Source: Aphelenchoides besseyi (Eukaryota; Nematoda; Chromadorea; Rhabditida; Aphelenchoididae). Taken from it: a stretch of 64,000 nt of DNA. The DNA lies in the NCBI GenBank assembly GCA_024699855.1, contig JAMPIQ010000001.1:248001-312000 (forward strand). The letters are read 5' to 3'. Below are positions 25,539 through 35,497 of the stretch, piece by piece. Both the position numbers and the translations under genes were made by a program. Below the pieces are notes generated by a model, which did no database searches, was not told the DNA's origin, and saw only the letters and a program-made list of their open reading frames with translations. The number at the start of each line of letters is the position of its first letter. Within the stretch, counting starts at the first letter, position 1.

Positions 25539-26852
25539 TTAAACGTTGAACTGAAAACAAGCATGATGGATGTGACGATTGATTGAACTTACGCGAACAA
25601 ATGAAATTGGAATGATGCCAACGTGTCCGTTTCTTTCTCCTTCGATCCAGTTCTCGTCCACTTTACGTCGGACATATACGGTATCTCCAATGTTCAATGG
25701 TAATTCTCTAAATTGCAGAATTGAAAAAACTAAATACAAGGGATTTTACCGTGGACTTTGTGCTTCAAAACGGTAGAGAGCAGTACAAGTCAACGGATTG
25801 TCTTGAGTTGATCTTAACGAGTACGAAGACAACGAACGAGAACGACTTTTCAGTGGAGTTGACGGCGTGTTTTGTCTGAAGTCGTGTAACACCATCTCTA
25901 ATCTAGATAAGTCGTTGGCTAACGACGGAACCATATTTGGTCTTGAAATATTCTGATCAGAGATATACGCAATCGTAAACTTACAAGTAACCATGTCGTC
26001 GATTTTGTTGGTCCTCAATTTCCGAATTAAACTTTTCGACGCGTTGTTGTGTCAACATCTCTTCTTTTCTGAGGTTGTAATAATAACGGGTACTTTGTGG
26101 GCTCAATTGTAAACGACCGTTTTGTTGTAAAGGAGAATCTAAAATAAGCGCAATACTACAGAAATTGTAGGACTACTTACTGTGTTTTGGATTATTGAAA
26201 TCGGGAGTGCTCTTGGATCGAATCGCATTCCTGGTTGTGCTCAGGGCGTCAAGCTCATCAACTAAGCGCTCCAATTCATCGCTTGCCGCTTGTAACTTTC
26301 TTTCGATTTCAGTTTGCGCCGCTCGTTCAGCAATTGCAGTGAGTTTGGATCGTGAGGAAACTTCAGAAGCGGGAGTCATCAGATCGTACATGACTTCGGT
26401 TTCCAGCCACGTCGGATCGCGTTGTCGATGTCCACAGCGAAAACACTGGGTTGGAGATGCGGAGATCGACGTCGACGGAAATGTACGATTATTCGGTGGT
26501 GAAGTCGGAGTCGGAAGTCGAGCGCCGGCCGAACGTGGTCGTAATTCCAAATCGGCAACTAAACGATAGGCCGGCAAATGAAAGTGATTTGGAGCATGTC
26601 GAATTGATCCGCCGTTCCGCAAAATACCTGGAGATCGCGGCGGACTGAAGGGTGTTGTTTCCCGTGAGACTGAAGTCGACGGTGTCGGCAAACCCAATGA
26701 TTCAACTGCTCCGTAATTCTGATGAGCCGGAGATGAAGACGCTAAATTATCGTACTCTTCATCAACGATCAGCTAACTCACGTGTATGTTCGCTGTTGAC
26801 TTGAACATGAAGTGGATAGTTGAAATTTCGATCTGATTTATCGCGTTTCATC
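25539..26852 (-). CDS. sorb-1: Sorbin/vinexin/CAP-like adaptor with C-terminal SH3
   Basis: Six exons (26852..26783, 26741..26181, 26138..25985, 25941..25750, 25707..25593, 25550..25539) give 367 aa with phases agreeing throughout. The C-terminal SH3 ('TALYRFEAQSPRELPLNIGD', 'DENWIEGERNGHVGIIPISF') matches the SORBS SH3 consensus (ALYxFxAQSxKEL, DxNWYEGExxGRVGIFP). Upstream is a Ser/Pro-rich region ('STSVSRETTPFSPPRSPG'), a 'CFRCGHRQRD' CxxC pair, and a coiled coil ('AAQTEIERKLQAASDELE'). SORBS proteins have three SH3 domains and link vinculin and actin at adhesions; only one SH3 is visible here and the last coding exon is just 12 bp, so longer isoforms or a divergent family member are possible. 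Confidence 0.7.
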
Positions 26853-28212
26853 TCAAAGTCTCATGAAGTACGTTAATCGTTCCCATAAAGACAAGTTGGC
26901 TGAAACGATTTGAAGGCCAATTAATCAGAAACAACGAAACGGAAGTGGAAACGACAATCGCGGGAAAACATCGTTTGAGTGTTAGAACGATAAACAGACG
27001 ACCCGTTTGTTGGTTGCATTGCCGCGTATTTGCGATCGTCTGTGGACAAACAGTCGTGGAACATTTCGGTTTGATAAGCAAAACAAAAAGAAAAGTGATT
27101 AGCACACCCGTGAGCCAAACAAAATTTATTTTTTCGTAAAAAGAGTGTGATAAGACACAAGAAAGAAGTGACTAATTTCCCCCCCGGCTCTGTGGATTCG
27201 AAATTCTTGATGTGAAATGGAGGTTTCGAACAGGACGTTTGTTGGGACCACGGGCACGGAATGAGATCGTGGGCTGATAAACGGGAAGCGAAAAATGCAA
27301 ATACGAAGAATATCCAATGATTATCGACAGAAAGGAGACGAGTCGAAGACTTCGATTTCAATGTCCGCAGTCCATTAAACCCACAAGTAGAGGAAGTGTA
27401 CACCAAAAAACACTTTGAGTCATCTTAGGAGAAAACAGAATTTTGAGTGTAAGGAATTGACTTTGTTCTTCGCATCCAACCGCCGTTTGGAGCCGCCAAC
27501 CAGCGACAATCGACGAATTGGCCAAAAATAATAAAAACGTCCGGTGGAATTTTGGTCGCGCTCTTCCCGTTGAGCCAACGGCGCCGAGCACTTGTCCTTG
27601 AACCCGAAGCCGAGATTCAATTGTTTCGTATTCTCGGGTTTCAGCCAAAAAAATTGAAACCCAAAGGACGAATTCCGATTCCCCGATGAGTCTTCAGCGT
27701 CCCAACGATTTTCAGGTCAATTGACCGCCAAAAAGATTGACAGCTCTCGGACGATAAAAACAATTTCGCTTGAAATCTCCGCCCATCGAAAACGTTTCTT
27801 GGAATCGATCTTCAAAGTGATTCCACGGGAAACATACCGTAGATTACGTCGACCAAAAAAGTTGTGCAGAATCGAATTGCCGCGTCTATTCACATTCTCA
27901 TTCATCGGCAAAACGGTCGATTGTGCGAAAATCCGGAACGACGTCGTTCATCCACACGGAATTCGTGGACGTCGTTGCAACCGGAGATTCAACATCGTTC
28001 TGCTTTTTGCGCGCTCCGAACTCGCAAGTGAAAGCGCACAAAAATTCGCCACTTTTCCCTTCCACGGCGATTTGTTTTTTCGGAGGACAACAAAGCGACT
28101 CGTGATCTCGCCCCCAACGATTAATGTTAATCGAAATGAATTGCTAAAAAACGTAAATGCGAATTCATCAGCTGATCGTTTATTGAATCTCTTATTTACA
28201 AAGACGATGACA
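26853..28212. other. Intergenic between sorbin-like and C9orf78-like genes
   Basis: Contains a 171-codon plus-strand frame (27721-28236) overlapped by minus frames; it runs into the 3' end of the C9orf78-like gene and has no motif, so I treat it as a shadow. No other gene is visible. The left part should contain the sorbin-like gene's promoter. Confidence 0.45.
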
Positions 28213-29063
28213 TCATTCGTAGGGTCTGGAGGTTGAGGTTTCGGATTTGAGTTTGGCCAACAGTTCCGCCTTCTTCCGCTCGGTCTCCAGCACATTTTTC
28301 ATCCGAACACTGTAAACTGAAGTCAGAAAACGAAATTAAAGCAAACCACTTACTCGATTCCCAAATCGACCTCTGGAATCCCGACTAACATCTGATTGGA
28401 CAAAAGCTCTTCGGTGGCTTTGGATTTGAAGCCGCGCAGCTTTTCGGCAGCTCGAAACAAAATCACATCTTCCGCCGCTTCGAACTCCGCTTTCTTCTCG
28501 TTCGCATCGCTGAACTTCTTCTGGTTTAGTCGCTCATCAATGAACTTCTTCCTGAAACCACAAGTGAAAAGCAAAAGAAAATCGAACTCACATTTCTTCG
28601 TGTTCATCTCGAAGCAACGTCTCCTTCCGAAACTGCTCTTTGATTCCTTCTTCGATGTCTCGTGCGGCCAAAAGCAGCTTCTTGTCCTCACTCAACTGCA
28701 ACATTCCACCACCACGCATCCGAAACGGATCGTCGTCCAACTCGTCAAACTCGCTCGCCAACTTCTTTCCCAACGCACATTCCAACGCCGTCAGCCCGTA
28801 GCGTCGTTTCCTTGTTGTTTGTGCCTCGTGAATATCCGACAGTCGAAAACTGAAAACGCAAATCAACAACGAAAAAAGCTGGTAACTAACCCAATGGCGT
28901 CTTCGTCGGCTTCTTCGTTCGCGGCAACATCCTCGACTTTCTTTTCATTCGCTTGTTTCGAACTTTCTTCTTCCGCTTTTGTCCTCAAGGTCTTTGGTTT
29001 CTTTTTGATTTTGCGGAACGTCGGCATCGAATCGCTTTTTTCTTCATCACTAGGCTTCACCAT
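28213..29063 (-). CDS. C9orf78: C9orf78/TLS1 (HCA59) family splicing-associated protein
   Basis: Four exons (29063..28891, 28849..28592, 28551..28354, 28309..28213) sum to 726 bp, 241 aa. The family signature is clear near the C-terminus: 'TEELLSNQMLVGIPEVDLGI' then 'VRMKNVLETERKKAELLAKL', matching human 'EEMLSNQMLSGIPEVDLGID'. The N-terminus 'MPTFRKIKKK' matches human MPVVRKIFRRR, so translation may start at 29027 instead of the upstream ATG at 29063; both follow a TTTTCAG acceptor in the leader. Members associate with the spliceosome (yeast Tls1, human C9orf78 with SNRNP200/PRPF8). It is divergently arranged 135 bp from the calmodulin-like gene. The human C-terminal tail is absent. Confidence 0.9.
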
Positions 29064-29198
29064 TTGGAACTGAAAAGCTCTGATTAGCGACAACAGACGC
29101 GTAGTCGGCAATCAGCGTCGAACGACCTCGATTCTCAACCAAAAATCTCGCGTTTCCACACGACGTTTTTCAGTATCAGCGCGAACGATTTTGCGAAA

Positions 29199-29760
29199 AT
29201 GGTGAGCGATATTTTTGATTGCAATTCACAAGATTTCTAGGCGGACAATTTCAAGATTAACGAACTCAAAGGTAAGCAGCAAGATTCTCGCAGAAACCGA
29301 AAAGTTAAGCGATTCGTGAGTGTTTCGATTTGTACGCTCGAAAACGCTACATCGAGAAGGAGGCCCAACTGCGCTTCATCATGCGATCATTGGGCCACGT
29401 TCCAACAGTCGAAGAAACACACGATTACATGAAAGAGTTTGGTAGGTGATGGAAAGAAAAGAAACATGTTTGCGCATTTAAGGTCCGAAAATCTTTTTCC
29501 CAAACTTTCTGGAAATTTTGGCTCGTGAACGTCAAAGAGCAGTAGATCCCGTCTACGAAGTGGCCAAAGCGTTTCACAACCTCGACGATCGAAAGACCGG
29601 AAACATTAATCGAACTGAATTGTTTCGTTTGTTAACTGCGGGAATTGGCGAGAAAATGGATCCCGTCGAAGTGGAAATCGCGCTTCAACGAATGGGGTTC
29701 GCCGGGAATAAGTTGCGAATCGAAATCTCCCAAATTCTGAACCATATATCAAGCTGTTGA
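29199..29760 (+). CDS. Calmodulin/myosin light chain-like protein without calcium loops
   Basis: Exons 29199..29201 (the ATG alone), 29241..29271, 29310..29441 and 29483..29760 give 147 aa, the length of calmodulin. The fold is clear: 'LRFIMRSLGHVPTVEET' matches calmodulin 'LGTVMRSLGQNPTEAEL', and 'FPNFLEILARERQ' and 'FHNLDDRKTGNINRTEL' match the second and third EF hands. All four calcium loops are degenerate or shortened ('DLYARKRYIEKE', loop 2 mostly deleted, 'DDRKTGNINRTE', loop 4 missing), so it probably does not bind calcium. CALML4-like or essential myosin light chain-like roles fit. An intron directly after the start codon is also known in calmodulin genes. Confidence 0.85.
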
Positions 29761-30190
29761 AATCAGAAAATGGTAAAGTAGCAAGTTTCTCAACTCTCAA
29801 TAAATGCCTCCAACATTGTGACAGAAAATAAAACATTCATGCGAATTGCACAAGCATTCTCTTTGGGATCAATTTGTCCGCTTCGTCAATAAACCGTGTA
29901 TCGTCTCTGAGCCTTCAATATCTATCAAAACATTAACAAGCAAACGTTATTCACAAATAAGAAATTAACATAGAACAAACATTAGGGACGAACTTCCGGG
30001 TGTTGACCATTTTCAGTGCTGTAGCAAACGATATAACCGTGGTCCGATTGTTCCAACACCGCTGAAATGTCATCGGGGCTGATTTACGTGTTGCTGGTTT
30101 TCCCGATCGTCGTCCACACATTGAATCCGTCTGAGGTATTTCAGTCCATACCTTTATGCACACTTTGAATTTCAGTCTGAGCTCGAATGT

Positions 30191-30546
30191 ATGGATAGCC
30201 ACAAGAAACATCGTTGGATGCCGATCATAGCAATGTCTGTAATTTTGGTTCTTTCCGTCATTCTTTTTCTTCTCGCATTTCTGATCAAAATTCAAAGTCA
30301 AAAAGTCAGTTAAACATTTCCATCAGACCATCAGTGTATTTGCAGCTTGAACGCGAAATGGTCAAAACTGAGCACGTGCTATTCGCTGTTGGAATGGACG
30401 ATGTTCTCCGTCGTTTGTATCCCAACCCACTGGTTTCCGAGATGCTGTGGAGAGCCGGTTGTGTTCAGTTGCGGCAAAATGCGAAGCACGAACGACACTA
30501 CAATCGTGCTCTTGCACATCGAGCTTCCGAAACGCCAAAAAAATGA
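30191..30546 (+). CDS. Small single-pass membrane protein, unknown
   Basis: Two exons, 30191..30304 and 30346..30546, with a 41-bp intron (GTCAGT...TTTGCAG), give 104 aa ending in TGA. Residues 11-34 form a TM helix ('PIIAMSVILVLSVILFLLAF') preceded by a basic 'HKKHRW', so the N-terminus is probably cytoplasmic. The tail reads 'HVLFAVGMDDVLRRLYPNP'. A second frame of exon 2 is also open and Cys-rich; phase at the donor favours the one given, but a shifted donor would swap it. No family recognised. Confidence 0.5.
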
Positions 30547-30875
30547 GTTGAGTTCTCCAATTCGAATTGTTGATTGAAAAGTTTTTTTTTCGTTTTGGCA
30601 AAATAAAAGTCAATTAAAACTTTTGGTATGTTTAATTTCTTAATGTTAACAACAATACGAGGAAGGTAAACATCTTGATTTAGAGAGCAAAAACAATTTT
30701 CTCCTGAATGTTTGTTTGAATTGAGATCGTGGCTTTAGATAGCGAAAGATAATTTGCCATCAGTTATGTTGAGGCATTCGATTAAAAGGAATGGATATGA
30801 ATAGCAGAAAGATAGAAGTACGACACAAAGACTCATAGAAGGTGAGAATTGGAATCGGAATGTTAGTTGTTGTCA

Positions 30876-33800
30876 TCACTCGTCTTCGTCCATCTTCTCC
30901 TTTTTGATTTTCAGCAAAAGCTGTTGTTGTTGCGATCGTTGAAGATAGCGACGTAGAGTTAAGACCTTGGCTCGGTTCGCATGCTTGAGCAGACGTTTAA
31001 CGCGGAACGGTTGGCTATCAGTTGACGCACGTTTTAAATCACGACCAAACGCAAATGCTCCATTTGATAGCCGACTTGGACGTGGACGATCGGAAGCCAA
31101 TGGATCACGATTGTGGACGTTAAGAAGCGTATGAGCAATGTACAAACAATCAGTGGAAGTTTGTTTGACCGATCGACCACTTCGATTTTTCTGTTGACGA
31201 CGTTGAGATTCGGCAGTTGATTTCGAGTTTTTCGATTTCTTCTTATTTTGTACTTTAACTTCAGTTGGAGCTGATTCCGGTGGACTCATTGAATTAGTGC
31301 CACTTGATTCTTCAATTTCCGATTCGAACAAATCCACACGTCCATTACGACGACCATAGAAAACCTGAAACCAAACGTGCGACTGAGCAAAATCAAAAAA
31401 CTCACTTCATGTTCGTCCATTTGTTGTGCACTTTCGTACAAGTTGCTCATACGCTGACGATAATGGTTGAGAATATCGGAAGTTAATGGCTAAAACAGAG
31501 AGATGCGTTAATACAAAAATCAATTTCATTTACTTACCTGTTTAGCTACTGCTTTGGCTTTGCTAGATCGTTTAGTTGACTCCGATTTGAATTCTTCGTT
31601 CGTATTTTCTTTGCTACTAAGTCGGGTTTTTTTGGCGAGAGTTGCGGATTGTTGAGCGGACGCAAATTGCGACTTCTCAACTTGTCCGGCATATCGTTGA
31701 ATGAGCGAACGACGAGCCGGCTGTTGTTTTTGCAGCAAGAAAACGGTGCTGGAACGTCGAGAGGTTGGCAGAATAAGATCTTTGACATTTTGGCGAATAA
31801 CACAAAGTCGACGGTTAGTTTGGCGTCGAGAAGCTGAAAAGAAAGCGATTTTCATTGCAGGTAAACGGTCGAATTAAAGTTAACTAAACGAATTTTGTAG
31901 GCAGCAACGTTTTTTGATCTCACCAAAAAACAAATGCTAAAACTAGTAAGGAAACGAAAATAACCCAAAGGTCCTAAGACTCTAAGCGCATTCATCTTTA
32001 CTCTTGAACAACAAAAGTGTTCATTTTACCGTACGGCCAAATCTCATGCTCAAATTTCAGTTAGCAACAAAGAGACGGAAATCATGTAAACAAAAATGGT
32101 CGTACAGACTTTGATTTTCATTTTAAGTTATCTTCATGCACTTACCGATACTTCCTTTCGATTCAACTCTACGAGAGCGTTTAACCACCATTTTATACTC
32201 GTCATCTTTCGTTTCGACATTTTCGTCCAATTCGACCGTTGAAGCGGTGGTTTTGCGTTTCGAAGTTCGTTTTTCTGTCTCAATCGGCTCTTCTTTAATC
32301 GAATCGTCAATACTCGAACGTAAGCTCATTGGTCGTAAAACCGGAGGTTGGTCGTCGCTGCTAGTCATTGTTCCATTCGAATCTTTTCGTCTTAACGATA
32401 AACGTGTTGAGCGTCGAGTTGAAGTTTCCGATGATTCCGGCAACAAAACGGGAGCAGTTTCGGCTAACGATGTACGTTTACTGTTCACGGCGCTGTTTGT
32501 GGCACTGAAGCGATCCAACACCGGCAATCCAATGGACGAAACAACGCTGCTTAATGTCGAAGCGAACGAAGCAGTCGATACGTTGGAGCGACGGCGACGA
32601 TTCCGCGGAATTTTCGTTTGATTGTCCAATTCATCAGTTGAATCCGACGATTTGATTGCAGCACCGTTCAACGATAGAACAACAAAAGGCGGCGGTAGAT
32701 CGGCCACATCGACGGGAGAAAACGACTTCAACGGCTCGGGCATCTCGACGCACAAACGTTCACGCAGTTGTTGCAAAGCTACGGGCAATGTAGGCCCAAA
32801 CCTGAAAAACGAACACATTGATCAAAAAGTTCTGTTAACCAGAATAGAAGTATAAAAATGCAAAACCAATGATACAAAAAGCGACCCTGCCAAATTCTTC
32901 TCCAACCCAAAACGACCCACCACAACTGCCGCCCCACAGCACTCGCATGGTCCGCTGTGAAAATGCACGTCGCGGCTGTTGACGAGGTCGAGACAATTGG
33001 TGATTACCACAAGGCAATTTCCCGCATTCGATCGCAATCAGATTCGGTCGTTCGAATCTAACGGTTGCGACATTAACCGAAACTCAGTCTCTACAATTTC
33101 AAATAATCTCGTTTCTATTAAATCCCATAAAAACATTCAAAAAAGGCGATCTCACAAGTTTTGCTCATACGAACTCTTTGAATACATATATAAGATTACT
33201 TGAACAGCAACTTCAAGAGATCTCAAATGCTTAGAAAGTTGGCTATAATTAGTTCTGTCATTAAAAGGGGGTGAACGTCTTTAAAACTTATCGAGATTAA
33301 CAGCAAATAACCAAAAGTTAATTGGATAACGGCTTAGAAACTGGAAAAATCGCCAAAAAATTTCAATTCCTCATGCTGGGCTCGAACCAGCGACCACCGT
33401 ATATCTCTCACGGTTTTATTCATAAGTACGATGCGCTACCAACTGCGCCAATGAGGAACACGCACAACAGGGTCTACGAGCGAACCAAAAGCCGACGCTT
33501 TTCCGCAAAGTGTGTTGCGGTCTTTTTCTCTTCGACTCGAATTCCCTTTTCGTTGCCTTCACTGGAACCGATTTTCTGCACAAGTATTACCGGCTTCCTG
33601 TATGGTTAAGACAAAAACGTCAAATTGGTGGGTTAGTCATAAATTTGATAACAATTCTGTTGAAAACACTGAGACTCGTGAATCAATGAAAAGCCCGCTC
33701 GCTATCGAACGAATGACACCCAGCAGACGTCAAAAGAAAAACGAATGCGCAGACTTCAAGTGAAAATAATGTCGAGAAAGTTGGTGTTCACAGTTCTGTT

Positions 33801-34459
33801 TTCGGCATCACTGCAAACTCGTTAACTTACTCGGGTTCCACAACGTTTTTCACGAAATCGACCAAATGAGCACCACCGGTTATGATGTTTAGATAACGAA
33901 GAGTCGGAATCAACTGAAAGTGCTGTCCGTAGTAGATTCACATTCATAACACGTTTTCGAACACGATCTCTACTAAAGACGATTTGAAGCTCATCGACTC
34001 GTAGGGATAATGCTCGGAACATTTCCAACCCACTCACCTTCGTTTGTTGCAAATTTCCAGTCGACTCGCAGGCCAATTGCAGTTTGTACAATTCGAGAAG
34101 CACTTTCACTTCGACACTCTGCACGTTCTTTTCGGCCGAACGACGTGGATCGATTTCGTTTCGCAGAGGCTGCGAATTCAATTGAGCCAACAGTTTTTTC
34201 TGAAAACACAAATCAGACGTCACCATCAAATTCTCTTACGTTCAACTCTACAGATTTTGAATCTGTTTCCAAGTCGAGCTTTTCGACTTCTTTCAAAATG
34301 AAACGTGCCGATTCCAACGCGCTTGATTTCTCGAGCGAACGTTCGAAAAGCAAATCGAAAGCCGCTAAAAACATTTCGATTACTCCAGAATTCAAACACA
34401 TTTTGACGAGTGGGACAACGAAAGAATTCGAAGTCATTAAGATTAATATCAGGAAGCCA
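30876..34459 (-). CDS. TICRR: Treslin/TICRR (Sld3-like) DNA replication factor
   Basis: Exons 34459..34240, 34199..34038, 33913..33831, 32801..32146, 31833..31538, 31489..31406 and 31364..30876 join in phase. The Sld3/Treslin core is visible: 'SVEVKVLLELYKLQLACES' (human 'YKLQVILRMEV' region), 'LIPTLRYLNIITGGAHLVDF', 'PEFGPTLPVALQQL', then 'SSDSTDELDNQ' and 'RNRRRR' matching human 'SPESDELQEL...AKKRRKN'. A long basic Ser-rich tail follows, with 'RRSSTVFLLQKQQPARRS'. Treslin brings CDC45 to the MCM helicase at origins under CDK control. The 1.03-kb intron 33830..32802 holds a tRNA gene on the same strand. The N-terminus is unresolved: exon 34459 needs a phase-2 partner that the next upstream exon (ending phase 1 at 34889) does not supply, or translation starts at the ATG at about 34433. 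Confidence 0.65.
33367..33457 (-). tRNA. tRNA-Ile (anticodon UAU) with an 18-nt intron
   Basis: On the minus strand a full cloverleaf folds: acceptor TCCTCAT/ATGAGGA (7 perfect pairs, discriminator A), D stem GCGC/GCGC with loop AGTTGGTA, anticodon stem TCGTA/TACGG (one U-G), variable loop TGGTC, and T stem GCTGG/CCAGC with loop TTCGAGC. The anticodon loop is 25 nt instead of 7, which places an 18-nt intron after position 37 and leaves the loop CTTATGA, anticodon UAU. tRNA-Ile(UAU) genes commonly carry introns in animals. It sits inside a Treslin intron in the same orientation. Confidence 0.9.
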
Positions 34460-34888
34460 CTGAGAGAGAAACAAGAGATGTGTAATGACATTAAAGAGCT
34501 CACGACACATCTGCTTCTCGTTGTAGCAAAGCGATTAATCTACGGGCGTGTAATACAAAAATGTGTGCAGTCTTATCGTCCTAATAACTTTGCTCTAAAA
34601 TCCTATCGAAAGGTCACTCATGTACAAGTTAATTTCGGCTTAAAAGGTCAACAGAACAATGAAAAAGCGGCCATGCGGCGAACGCGTGGAAGTGCGGTAA
34701 ATGGACGTGACTCTACGGACACTCGCATATCGAACGCAGAGATGCGGGCGAAGTAAAAGAGCGAACGAAACTGACGAGAAAGACGAACGTCGAGAGTCAA
34801 TGCGTAGGTCAATTGCGTTCGAATGCGCAAAGTGGACAGAGAAAAAAGTTCGTGAAGAAGATTTCACGCAACGTTCAAGTAAACTTAC

Positions 34889-35497
34889 ATGGGACTTTGT
34901 TTTCTTCTACACCTTCATCGGCCGTGGATTCGGCCGTACTCTGTTCGTCGATTGATTCTCGACGTTTTGGCGAAAAAGACGGTCGAAAGTCACTTGGTCG
35001 GGAGTTCAAATCACTAACCGATCTCGTTGAAGTGTTCTCTTTTATCGTCTCCAAAGTCTGACTCCAAATCGTTGGGCTCGTCTTCTTGTTAGCCAAAACC
35101 AGCGGCGGTGAGGTTTGTCGTTTCGTTTGACCGTTGAGTTGATGAGAAGTCGAGGCGCCTGATGACGATGAATTTGAGCCCGTCGAAGTGCTGCGACGAG
35201 TCGGAAATGAAAAAGCGTTGAGCACGTCGGCGGGAGTGTCACCACGTAGCAACCGCTCCAAAAGATGTCGTACGCGTTCGATCGGTACTTCGGTTCGTTT
35301 TATTCGACGTTGCGGATTCAAACTAAAACATTTAAGTGAACCGACCGATTTTCGCGTACTCACGCTTGTAATGTACGAAAAGCCAATTCCTCGAAATTTT
35401 CGGCTTTGGATTCTACAGCGCCGTTGGTCGTTCGCTTAGCCAGAAGTGGAGAGACAACGGTGGTGGCCGTTTCGGCATGAATGCGTGCACTCGGCGG
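34889..35497 (-). CDS. Two exons of an unidentified gene, perhaps the Treslin-like N-terminus
   Basis: Exon 35497..35364 starts at an ATG ('MPPSARIHAETATTVVSPLL') and splices in phase to 35322..34889, ending 'VEENKVP' at a GTAAGT donor in phase 1. It encodes 'EELAFRTLQALNPQRR', 'ERVRHLLERLLRGDTPADVL', then a Ser/Thr-rich disordered stretch. Position and strand suggest 5' exons of the Treslin-like gene, but the next exon's phase does not fit, so a missed exon or a separate gene is equally possible. No family recognised. Confidence 0.5.

Noticed and set aside
27721..28236. 171-codon plus-strand ORF as a gene.
   Set aside because: It overlaps the 3' coding exon of the C9orf78-like gene on the other strand, lacks motifs and has opposing open frames of similar length.
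28396..29073. 225-codon plus-strand ORF.
   Set aside because: Antisense of the C9orf78-like exons; the minus-strand protein has clear family motifs.
32136..32621. 161-codon plus-strand ORF.
   Set aside because: Antisense shadow of the Ser/Arg-rich Treslin-like exon.
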